Source of the DNA: Dryomyza anilis
Taxonomy: Eukaryota; Arthropoda; Insecta; Diptera; Dryomyzidae
DNA length: 64,000 nt
Direction of reading: 5' to 3'
Assembly: GCA_951804985.1 (NCBI GenBank)
Contig: OX638133.1
Span: 34,807,963 to 34,871,962 of the forward strand
The translations under genes were made by a program, and so were the position numbers. Of the stretch, positions 10,052 to 20,810 are shown one piece after another (the stretch's first letter is position 1; the number at the start of each line of letters is the position of its first letter). The notes below the pieces were generated by a model. The model had not been told where the DNA came from, did not search any database, and worked only from the letters and a program-made list of their open reading frames with translations.

Positions 10052-12979
10052 AAATACTAAAATACTAAAATACTAAAATACTAAATAACTAAAATACTAA
10101 AATACTAAAATACTAAAATACTAAAATACTAAAATACTAAAATACTAAAATACTAAAATACTAAAATACTAAAATACTAAAATACTAAAATACTAAAATA
10201 CTAAAATACTAAAATACTAAAATACTAAAATACTAAAATACTAAAATACTAAAATACTAAAATACTAAAATACTAAAATACTAAAATACTAAAATACTAA
10301 AATACTAAAATACTAAAATACTAAAATACTAAAATACTAAAATACTAAAATACTAAAATACTAAAATACTAAAATACTAAAATACTAAAATACTAAAATA
10401 CTAAAATACTAAAATACTAAAATACTAAAATACTAAAATACTAAAATACTAAAATACTAAAATACTAAAATACTAAAATACTAAAATACTAAAATACTAA
10501 AATACTAAAATACTAAAATACTAAAATACTAAAATACTAAAATACTAAAATACTAAAATACTAAAATACTAAAATACTAAAATACTAAAATACTAAAATA
10601 CTAAAATACTAAAATACTAAAATACTAAAATACTAAAATACTAAAATACTAAAATACTAAAATACTAAAATACTAAAATACTAAAATACTAAAATACTAA
10701 AATACTAAAATACTAAAATACTAAAATACTAAAATACTAAAATACTAAAATACTAAAATACTAAAATACTAAAATACTAAAATACTAAAATACTAAAATA
10801 CTAAAATACTAAAATACTAAAATACTAAAATACTAAAATACTAAAATACTAAAATACTAAAATACTAAAATACTAAAATACTAAAATACTAAAATACTAA
10901 AATACTAAAATACTAAAATACTAAAATACTAAAATACTAAAATACTAAAATACTAAAATACTAAAATACTAAAATACTAAAATACTAAAATACTAAAATA
11001 CTAAAATACTAAAATACTAAAATACTAAAATACTAAAATACTAAAATACTAAAATACTAAAATACTAAAATACTAAAATACTAAAATACTAAAATACTAA
11101 AATACTAAAATACTAAAATACTAAAATACTAAAATACTAAAATACTAAAATACTAAAATACTAAAATACTAAAATACTAAAATACTAAAATACTAAAATA
11201 CTAAAATACTAAAATACTAAAATACTAAAATACTAAAATACTAAAATACTAAAATACTAAAATACTAAAATACTAAAATACTAAAATACTAAAATACTAA
11301 AATACTAAAATACTAAAATACTAAAATACTAAAATACTAAAATACTAAAATACTAAAATACTAAAATACTAAAATACTAAAATACTAAAATACTAAAATA
11401 CTAAAATACTAAAATACTAAAATACTAAAATACTAAAATACTAAAATACTAAAATACTAAAATACTAAAATACTAAAATACTAAAATACTAAAATACTAA
11501 AATACTAAAATACTAAAATACTAAAATACTAAAATACTAAAATACTAAAATACTAAAATACTAAAATACTAAAATACTAAAATACTAAAATACTAAAATA
11601 CTAAAATACTAAAATACTAAAATACTAAAATACTAAAATACTAAAATACTAAAATACTAAAATACTAAAATACTAAAATACTAAAATACTAAAATACTAA
11701 AATACTAAAATACTAAAATACTAAAATACTAAAATACTAAAATACTAAAATACTAAAATACTAAAATACTAAAATACTAAAATACTAAAATACTAAAATA
11801 CTAAAATACTAAAATACTAAAATACTAAAATACTAAAATACTAAAATACTAAAATACTAAAATACTAAAATACTAAAATACTAAAATACTAAAATACTAA
11901 AATACTAAAATACTAAAATACTAAAATACTAAAATACTAAAATACTAAAATACTAAAATACTAAAATACTAAAATACTAAAATACTAAAATACTAAAATA
12001 CTAAAATACTAAAATACTAAAATACTAAAATACTAAAATACTAAAATACTAAAATACTAAAATACTAAAATACTAAAATACTAAAATACTAAAATACTAA
12101 AATACTAAAATACTAAAATACTAAAATACTAAAATACTAAAATACTAAAATACTAAAATACTAAAATACTAAAATACTAAAATACTAAAATACTAAAATA
12201 CTAAAATACTAAAATACTAAAATACTAAAATACTAAAATACTAAAATACTAAAATACTAAAATACTAAAATACTAAAATACTAAAATACTAAAATACTAA
12301 AATACTAAAATACTAAAATACTAAAATACTAAAATACTAAAATACTAAAATACTAAAATACTAAAATACTAAAATACTAAAATACTAAAATACTAAAATA
12401 CTAAAATACTAAAATACTAAAATACTAAAATACTAAAATACTAAAATACTAAAATACTAAAATACTAAAATACTAAAATACTAAAATACTAAAATACTAA
12501 AATACTAAAATACTAAAATACTAAAATACTAAAATACTAAAATACTAAAATACTAAAATACTAAAATACTAAAATACTAAAATACTAAAATACTAAAATA
12601 CTAAAATACTAAAATACTAAAATACTAAAATACTAAAATACTAAAATACTAAAATACTAAAATACTAAAATACTAAAATACTAAAATACTAAAATACTAA
12701 AATACTAAAATACTAAAATACTAAAATACTAAAATACTAAAATACTAAAATACTAAAATACTAAAATACTAAAATACTAAAATACTAAAATACTAAAATA
12801 CTAAAATAATAAAATAATAAAATAATAAAATAATAAAATACTAAAATACTAAAATACTAAAATACTAAAATACTAAAATACTAAAATACTAAAATACTAA
12901 AATACTAAAATACTAAAATACTAAAATACTAAAATTCTAAAATACTAAAATACTAAAATACTAAAATACTAAAATACGA
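10052..12979. repeat. 8-bp tandem satellite (ACTAAAAT)n, ~366 units
   Basis: About 2.9 kb of head-to-tail ACTAAAAT. From roughly 10090 to 12805 I see no substitution and no change of register, since the pattern repeats every 120 bases without shift. Near the right end four successive units carry the same C-to-A change (about 12806-12838), and one unit has A-to-T (12936). Both edges fade into degenerate versions ('AATACGAAAAATACAAATCT' on the left, 'AATACGAAAATATC' on the right), which suggests local birth by slippage. Each strand has a stop in every frame, so it is non-coding. Confidence 0.97.
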
Positions 12980-15421
12980 AAATATCAAAATACAAATATA
13001 TTAAAATAAAAAAACTTAAAAATACCAAATTATAAAGCGTGCATGTCAACAGAAATCTGTTATAAACCTCGTACACCGCTTTTCCACAAGTCGATAACAG
13101 AATGTGTAAAAGCCAGTCCGACGCTCCAGGTCCTGTTGACTGCTGTTGGCTTTCAACGTTCGGCTAATTAATTGGGCACCCGGCGTTTTGCATCTTTAAC
13201 TAAATAATGCGTCCTCTTCTACACGCCCTGCCACCCATGTTTGGCCACCCGTTGGAGAATCTCTGCCAACAAACGCATGCAGCACACGCCAACGACCGCA
13301 GGACGTTCGATAGAAGGACCTTCATTTAGCAATAAAATTTCAACATTTGCAGATTTCAACAATTAAGTAGCAACATAGCACGGAAACCGTAGCATACTTT
13401 AGGGCGCTAGACACGACTAGTTGACGTTTAGTTCGTGGCGGCGCGCCGGCTAAGCATTTTGCGGTTATTTAAGTTTTCATGCAGTACGTGTCCCATCGCA
13501 AAGGACTCTTCACTGCCACGACTCCGCACAAAAAGTATCCATTACTTATGCAAAACGTGAACGCATAAATAAAACATGCCGAACGTAACATTATGAAAGG
13601 CAGTCAACGCTGTATTACGTTGCGTTGCGTTGCGTTACTTTGAGTCGCATTAAGTTGCTGTCATTAAAATGTTGGCCTACGTTTTAGTGTGCGACACGCA
13701 TATTGCCTCCATTATGATGACGATGATGTCGATGCTAATGATGGGAACAGTGATGGTAATAATGATGATAGTAATGATCATTAAAACAATATTGACAAAG
13801 ACTACAAATTATATTGCATGGTGTCAAAGAGAAGAAAAGTTGAGTGGGTGGGAATCTTTTTTTAATCCATTTATTTGTTAATTTTTTTTATTTTTGTAAT
13901 AGAAAAAAAGCGCTCAACTATTACAAATTCGAACGGACTCCAAAATATTTTGCATTTAAAATTAATTACATTAACATTTAAAATAAATTAAAATTCATGT
14001 TTATTTAAAAATTCATGTTTATTTATTTCATAAAAGTAAAAACAGAACAGAGTTTTGGTTTCTTAAATTATTTTTATATCTTCTTCCGGTAACTATTCCG
14101 ATTCCTGTTTCAAAACGAACCAAAAAATTTTGCACCCTTAAAAAAACGATATGTACGTAAAACTAGAGACAAATCCAAGGATATGTGCGTTCACCGTTTT
14201 TCTGGATCAATTCGTTTGCAGTTTTAAATTGCATTTAAAATGCAAGTGTGTACCATATTTTGAAATAATTTCAAAAAATATATTTTTTGCGTCACTTTCA
14301 AAAACAATTGAATGCGCCTTGTAGCAGAAACCCCATTGATCGTGAATTCGAAAACCGCTTCGCGAGTAAAACCCGGATGCGAATTAATATCGCTTATATT
14401 TGCTACGCTGTGCCAAGCAATGTGCCACGCGCGTTTTTTAGCTTGTGCCAGTTTAAATGAGTGCCGTCAGTTTCAAAAAAATATCAAATCGCCGAAGTTT
14501 TTGCTGATATGGAAATCTGCATTAGTGGTGTCCAGCTTTGCGTCCATAAACAAAACTTCTTGTTGTGCTTAAAATATTTGTAAATGCAAGAACAAACATG
14601 TGCAAATCCAGCAACTCAACATCGAAATTCGTGATCGTTTACAACAAACATAATTCGTCATTGTTTCTGCGCAACAAGAAGTTTAGTTGTGGTCGGTATT
14701 GCTGGTCACCATTGTCTTCCATTCTCCTATGCATGCCCTTTTTGATTTCACCAAATTGCCTACCATGACCTGCCTGTCCCTACCATTTTGCTCCACACGT
14801 ACTGCCTACCATACCCCACCTTTGGCTGCTATAATCCTGCCAGTTTTGCTTTTAAACTACATGCCTGCAGGCAGGCAATAGCAGGTTTTATCTCAATTCC
14901 CACCTAAAAGCTACCGGAAAAATGTGATATTCATACTAAGAAATGCTTATTTGTCTGCTAGTTTCTTTCCATTTTCCTGTTAAAATTTTTGTCTCGGGTG
15001 GTAGTATTTATTGATTTTAGTGAAATTAATTTTTTTTATATTCGAACCGAATTCCTCTCTAGTATTAGAAACTTATTTCCCTCCGTGTTACAAACTCCGC
15101 ATGTAACTATTTGAAATATGTCGAAAAAATGTCTTTTAACTTTTTTAAAGCTGCTAAACATTATTTTTTCTTAAAATTGAGACTGGTCTATGGTTAGTAT
15201 ACAACTATATTACATTTTAATAAAAAATGCATTGGAAATTGCATTGTAAATTGCTTTGAACATTGCATAGTAAGTTGGAAATATGTATTTTCATTGGAAA
15301 TCTTGGCAAATACACTGGCCGTTCTGTCATTTATGATAAATCCCATTTTGGGTTGAAGAAAGAATTCAATAAAATGCTATATTTTGTGTTTTGTCTTATG
15401 ACTTTGATCAATAATAGGCTA
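12980..15421. other. Mostly unique sequence without a recognised gene
   Basis: 13020-13660 is GC-richer and non-repetitive, ending in a short GTTGC/TTGCG run (13612-13640). 13695-13790 has GATGAT simple sequence. 14300-14880 carries several overlapping short frames, none recognisable. A segment at 14195-14280 ('TTTTTCTGGATCAATTCGTT', 'ATGCAAGTG') is similar to 58635-58720, so it is a small dispersed repeat. Confidence 0.4.
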
Positions 15422-16660
15422 AAGCTCGAATCACCCTAAATAACATCAATTTCAGTTTGCATCAATTCAAAAATTGATATATCGTCACTATCATGTCAAA
15501 GGTGCGAATGTGCAATTTTTGACATTTGCGTTTTTTTACATTTTTGAATGTAGATTATCCTCAAGTATGCTGTGTCAAAATCGCGTGTTATTTTGTTGGA
15601 TATTACTAGCCACAAAAGACAAAACCAAAAGGGCGAATTTGAAAAATTGAAAATCTTGTCATGCCAAAAGGGCGAATCGTTTCGTTTTTTCGCCATAACT
15701 TTTATTGGAATAAGATAAAATAGTGGTGTAAAGGCATTTATTGTTTGTATTCAAAGCACCTATCGTTCTGCATCATTAATTAAAAACATTTTGCCAAACA
15801 TTAATTTGCCATTTGTTATTTGCAGGAAAAAATGTTTGGCAAAATATTTTTAAATAATGATGCAGTTCGATAGGTACTTTAAAAACAAACAATAAATGAC
15901 TTTACATCACTACTTTATCTTGTACCATTAAAGAGTTATAGCAAAAAAACGAAAAGATTCGCCCTTTTGGCATGACAAGATTTTCAATTTGCCCAATTTC
16001 TTGGTTTTTTGCTATTATTTTTTATTGGTGCAAGATAAAATAGTGGTTTAAAGTTATTAATTGTTTGTTTTTAAAGCATAATTATTTATAAATAACAAAT
16101 GGCAAATTAATGTTTGACAAACTATTTATAATTAATTATACCAATAGATAGGTGCTTTAAAAATAAACAATTAATGCCTCTACATTACTATTTTATCTTT
16201 CGCTAATAAAAAGTTATAGCATAAAAATCAGAAATATTTGCGTTTTGATCTGTATATAGCCTCACAAAATCCGTATTTATTATTCAGTAGGTTGTCCAAA
16301 TCTAAAGATATTTTATATACGTTATAATAATTGACGAATAAACTAAAATAACAGAAAAACATTAAAAAAATATAAATTTTTATAATTTTTAAAGCACTTC
16401 AAACTTTAAAATTTGATTTCCCAACATTTTTAAAAATGCACATTCGCCACTTTGGCATGGCAGTGACGATATGTTGTTGATGGTCGAGTCGTCAACAAAA
16501 ATTGACTCAATTTTTCAAATTTTGTATTGAAACTGACACAAAAATATAAATTTTACCTTGATACAAATTTGCGTCAACATAAAATGTACCCTCATTTATT
16601 GATATTCGACAAAATTGTGTTGATTGTTGATGCTTTGCATCAATCGCGTGATTCTAGCTT
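15422..16660. mobile_element. MITE family R, copy R2, split by a foldback element
   Basis: Ends AGCTCGAATCAC (from 15424) and GTGATTCTAGCT (to about 16659) are inverted repeats matching at 11 of 12 positions, flanked by TAA on each side. Without the nested foldback at 15480-16471 the MITE is about 247 bp. The internal sequence matches copy R1 at 1877-2073. The TAA flanks would fit a PIF/Harbinger-like 3-bp duplication; that superfamily call is tentative. Confidence 0.6.
15480..16471 (+). mobile_element. Foldback element family P, copy P1
   Basis: Long terminal inverted repeats: 'TATCGTCACTATCATGTCAA' at the left, and 'TTGGCATGGCAGTGACGATA' at the right. Inside is a ~350-bp imperfect palindrome (about 15641-15991). 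Its arms contain 'AAAATCTTGTCATGCCAAAA' and 'GCACCTATCGTTCTGCATCA', with the centre near 15816. A second, smaller palindrome follows (about 16010-16230). The insertion boundaries are confirmed by the uninterrupted MITE R1, with an AT-rich target (TA or ATAT duplicated). No coding capacity. Confidence 0.75.
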
Positions 16661-16704
16661 AAGAAATACTTCCAAAAATTGTGAAACTATTTATTCATGG
16701 CAAG

Positions 16705-16853
16705 TTTCTCAGTGGTAGTTTGAACTTAGTTTAAACTACGTTTACTTAAACGTCGGTGGGTTAAACTACGTTTAAAGTTCACTGAAAAACACGATTCTTA
16801 GTCTAAACTAAGTTTAAACTACAAATGAAGTTTAACTACTACTGAAAAACTGG
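16705..16853. mobile_element. ~150-bp palindromic MITE
   Basis: Left arm 'TCAGTGGTAGTTTGAACTTA' with 'GTTTAAACTACG'; right arm 'AGTTTAAACTACAAATGAAG' with 'TTTAACTACTACTGA'. Together they form an inverted repeat with 'TTCACTGAAAAACAC' in the middle. No flanking duplication was resolved. Confidence 0.5.
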
Positions 16854-16910
16854 CCGACAGTCATCCGAAAAATTGAGAATACATTCATTAAGGTTTTATA
16901 GTCAATTATA

Positions 16911-17220
16911 TAGCCGCGAGAGCTCAGTGGTTAGTGCGTTGGACTGTGAGCCGAAAGGTCCCCGGTACAAGCCTGGACTGGGGCTTACAACATCTTTTCA
17001 TAGAAACATTTTTCTATACCGCGCTACCTCTCGGCAGTAAATGGCAAACCTACGAGAGTAAAACCTTGCCTTTAAAAAACTCTCACAAGCCGTTTGGATT
17101 CGGAATAAACTGTAGGTCCCACTACTTTGAGTACAAATATAACACGCACAACTTAAAATGGCGAGAGAGCTCGGCCTTAGTTCTTATAGGACTGTAGTGC
17201 CAAACTATTGTTATTATTAG
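16911..17220 (+). mobile_element. tRNA-derived SINE, copy 1
   Basis: The head 'GAGAGCTCAGTGGTTAGTGC' is a pol III A box, and 'GGTACAAGCC' is a B box carrying one change from GGTTCAAGCC. A unique body follows ('CTACCTCTCGGCAGTAAATG', 'AACTGTAGGTCCCAC', 'AGAGAGCTCGGCC'), then a short (TTA)n tail. Flanks 'TAGTCAATTATA' and 'TAGTCATTAATA' may be a decayed target duplication. Confidence 0.85.
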
Positions 17221-18429
17221 TCATTAATATTATGAATGACTATAATGAATGGCTGAAAACAATTGTTTGGTCAAAACATGGTTTGAAGTACGAAATTCTT
17301 TAATATGAAGTAGTGTTTTGTTATTTGATATTTTCTATGTTTGATTAAATGAAATAAATAAGATATGTTTCTGAAATATATATCATAAAATACAATCAAA
17401 TAAATTGTCTTACTGAAAATATTACTACTAAAAAATAACGCCTCGCCGCATTAATCTCAAATACTGTCACGTACTTCTTACGCCATAATTAGCCTACAAT
17501 TCTCCATATTTTTATTGCTGAAACATTCGTAAATTTGCACATGATTACCGTGTATTCGTCATGTTTTTATACGATTCATAGTTTAATTTTATTTTCTTTC
17601 TTGTTGTTTTTAATTGCGGACTCATTCGCACAGACTTTGACGAAACTTATGAAGGCAATAAAATAATGTTTATAACTGCCGTGCCGCCACGTCAAACCCC
17701 TCCCCCCCAATTAATATCAACTCAATTGTCCTGGCAGTCGGAGCCAGAGCTCTCTCTCCGTTTAATTACACTTGCGCCGCGGATTTGCGTAGCGATTATG
17801 CTGGTGAAAAAGTTCGTTCGTTCGTTCGGAATAAAGTGATGCGAATAAAATTAACAAATGTTTTCGTTCTTGTTTTTTGCTGTTTGCGCCATTGTCAGTA
17901 TTAAGTTCTTATTATTATGATGATGTTGTTGTTGCTGCAGTTGTAGTACTTAATGATGGCCCATAAAATGTTGGTGTTCGTGCGATTTCGCACACGGCAT
18001 TAAGTAATAAAGATTCCGCAGAAAGCGCGCGAATTAAACTCTTTTTGCAGGCCTAAACTGTAAGAATTAAATTTAAATGCTGTAGTTATTTTATATTTAA
18101 ACTGGTGGCTTTGGTGAATTTTAATTTAACATTTACTAAATACAAAACAGAATAAAATATGTAGCAAATATTTAGCGACATTTCATTAGTAAGTCAGAGC
18201 CATTCAAAGGTCTGCTCATGCGTTAGCTAAATGTCCTTGTGTTCTCATGTTCCTTTGACATTCAATTTATATAATAAATAAAGGAGACGTACACTTTGGC
18301 AATGGCCCGAAGTTGGCTACTTGTGCGGAACATGGGTGCATACCACCAGAAAAAAAAATGGCCACACACTAACAAAAGAAATAAATTTAGTGAAATATGT
18401 ACTTTATCAGAACTTTATTTTTGACTATT
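17221..18429. other. Unique spacer
   Basis: 17440-18060 is less AT-rich and non-repetitive, with a C-run near 17700 and 'GTTCGTTCGTTCG' at 17812-17826. No coding frame recognised. It may be conserved non-coding DNA. Confidence 0.35.
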
Positions 18430-18866
18430 TATACCCTACACCTATGAGGTACAGTATATTAACTTTGTGCATATATTGTAACGCCCCTTAGGAGGTGTGT
18501 CCGGTATGGAAAAGTATATATATTCTTGATCAGCATCACTACCCGAGTCCGTTTAGCCACGTCCGTCTGTCTGTCCGTCTTGCTGTCTTGCTGTCCGAAT
18601 ACAGAATAACTTGAGAAATACTGATCAGAATTCGACGAAATTTCGTCTCAATATATTTTAGCCAAAAGTGAGTTTGAAAATGAGCCAAAACGGTCAACGC
18701 ACACGCCCACCTCCCATACAAGTCACTTTTATATAACTTTTAGGAACTAATAACTCGAAAAGTATTTAAGATATAGGTATAAAATTTAAAACGTATTGTT
18801 ATAATTCACCTAAAAATATGTAGTCCAAAAATGGGCGTGTTCCGCCCACTTTTTTTTCATTATTTT
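18430..18866 (+). mobile_element. DINE-1/INE-1-like family A, truncated copy A2
   Basis: Matches the first ~430 bp of copy A1, from TATACCCTACACC through the (GTCY)n core to 'TTCCGCCCACTTTTTTTTCA', then stops where the piggyBac relic begins. The 3' half is missing on both sides of the piggyBac relic, so this is a deletion junction rather than a clean nested insertion. Confidence 0.8.
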
Positions 18867-18895
18867 AATATCGCAGTAAAGACAATAACATTGTA

Positions 18896-20372
18896 TGGTC
18901 AACAATTTCTACAACGAATTCTCTATCAAGATCAACTGCTGAAAATATTATTCAAGGTCGTATGGGAATTACTTCATTTGCTGTTCAGCGGATTTCAGTT
19001 TTAGTTGATTCATTCAATTTGTGGGTATTCCTGGGTATTTTGATATTGATAGGTAAGAACAACCACAACATATGAAAAAATAAGGATTACAAAAGTGCGG
19101 TTTTCAGGTGTTTATCGGTCTTATGGTGAAAGTATTAGAAATCTTTGGGACGAATTTCATGGTCGTCCAATATTTCGACCAGTGATGTCTCTAAAACAGT
19201 TCATTGAAATATCACGTGTGCTAGCATTCGATAACAGAGAGAGTCGTCGATCTCAGATTCGTGGAGATAAACTTTCACCTATCCGAGATTTCTATGAAAA
19301 ATGGGTTGATAACTTAAAATTTGTATATTCTCCAAAAGGAAAATATAACAGTGGATGAACAACTGATTCCATATCGAGTAAGGTGTCCTTTCAAGGTATA
19401 TATGCCAAGTAAGCCTAGAAAGTATGGCATGAAAGCTTGGATTGCAGCAGATGCTGCGACTGTATTTTGTTTGAACTTCCAAATATATCTCGGCAAAGAA
19501 ACAAAAGATTCCCCAATAGAAAAAAATCAGGGCGAACGTGTTGTATTGGATTTGGTATCAACATATAGTGGACGTAATTTAACCACATATAATTTCTTTA
19601 CAACACACAATTTGGCATTGGAACTCCTGAAAAGAAAAATTACTCTTGTTGGCACAGTTCGAAAGAACAAGAGGTTCCTTCCACAGTACGCTACTAATAA
19701 GGAATTACGAAAATTGCAAGTTTATTCGAGCAAGTTCTTTTTTGATAAGAAAATAACTATTGTCCAATATGTGCCAAAGCAATACAAACTGATAACTTTA
19801 CTCAGTACACTAAACACTGATAAGAAAATTTTGGACGATCATCAGAAAAAAATTCCAGAAATAATAGCATTTTATAACTCCACTAAGGGAGGAGTCGATA
19901 CACTGGATCAGCTTGTAAGAACTTATTCATGTAAACGACAAACAAATCGTTGGCCTGTTGCCCTATTTAGCAATTTTATTGATATATCGGCTTTGAATGC
20001 GTTTGTTTTATGGACAGAAATACATCCGGATTGGAATAAAAATAATTTATATAGGCGTCGTATTTTTTTACAAGATCTTGGTGAGAGCCTGGTCCGGCCT
20101 TGAATTGCGCGCCGTACACGATTGCCGAAAACACCATCATCTGCAGCTATAGTTCAACAATTTAGAGAACAGGCGAATGCAACTCCTTCATCACCCACTC
20201 TAAGAAAGGAAAACTATCTGAGCATAAACGCTGCAACTTTTGTTCTTTGTCAAAAGCTGCAAGAAAAACATACAACATATGCGCTATTTGCAACAAACCG
20301 GTATGTGCACAGCATGGACAATCAAAAACAGTAACTACGTTTTGTGAACAACATCTTATTTCAGAAATGTAA
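18896..20372 (+). pseudogene. Broken piggyBac-family transposase
   Basis: Relic of a PiggyBac/PGBD-type DDD transposase. The reading frame changes at least three times. An N-terminal piece (18896-19072, with '...STAENIIQGRMG...' and 'DSFNLW') is followed in another frame by 19095-19355 ('FHGRPIFRPVMSLKQFIEISR'), then by 19321-20100 in a third frame ('ITVDEQLIPYRVRCPFKVYMPSKPRKYG', written here in parts: the DEQL Asp is the first catalytic residue). The third catalytic Asp is kept in 'KGGVDTLDQ'. The second is lost: the family's 'TDNFFT' Asp reads Tyr in 'TTYNFFTT' near 19590. A TGA at 20101-20103 interrupts the frame. After another shift near 20205 a C-terminal Cys-rich zinc-binding domain is readable ('RCNFCS', 'CAICNKPVCAQH', 'FCEQH'), ending with TAA at 20370-20372. 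A truncated DINE-like copy abuts its left side. The gene cannot make an active enzyme. Confidence 0.9.
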
Positions 20373-20496
20373 TACAAAATTAATATTTATTGCATTTTTT
20401 CTATATATTATAATATTATAATATTATAATACATGTGGGTCATATTGAGACCCAAAGGGTGTGTGTAAGTTTTTTCCAAGGTAATAGATGGGTTAA
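20373..20496 (+). mobile_element. Possible 3' terminal region of the piggyBac element
   Basis: After the transposase relic comes 'GGGTCATATTGAGACCC', an imperfect palindrome, then 'GATGGG' followed directly by TTAA at 20493-20496. piggyBac elements end in GGG next to a TTAA target duplication, so this is a candidate right end. No matching TTAACCC left end was found: the left side is deleted or replaced by the DINE-like fragment. Confidence 0.35.
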
Positions 20497-20579
20497 TGAA
20501 TGAATTCATTATATATATGAACAAAATATTAAATACAATGAATTTGAATTGTCATATTGATGAATTTGTTCATAATATT

Positions 20580-20810
20580 TTTTCAATCAAAAAAAAAATT
20601 TTCGGACTAAAAAATTTGTTCCAAAAAAAAAAAAAATTGTCAATAAAAAATGTGTTCGAAAAAAAAAATTTACCAAAAAAAAACAATTTTTTTTTTATAT
20701 TTTTTATAAATATAACTTTTTATTAATAAAAAGTTGTAATTATAATAAATATATTTTACAATATTTTACTAATTTATGCATGTCGAGCAAGCATTATATA
20801 AAAAATAGCA
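20580..20810 (+). repeat. Dispersed AT-rich repeat S, copy 1
   Basis: Poly-A/T-rich start, then 'ATTTTACTAATTTATGCATG' and 'TCGAGCAAGCATTATA'. The second copy is at about 22830-23060. The reading frame across the start is low-complexity Lys/Phe/Asn. Confidence 0.5.

Noticed and set aside
10052..12979. CRISPR-like or coding interpretation of the regular array
   Set aside because: There are no spacers, the 8-bp unit is directly head to tail, and it contains stops in all frames of both strands.
14312..14881. Chain of three overlapping frames (86, 67 and 64 codons)
   Set aside because: Different frames without plausible splice joints and no recognised protein; probably a chance result of a GC-richer stretch.
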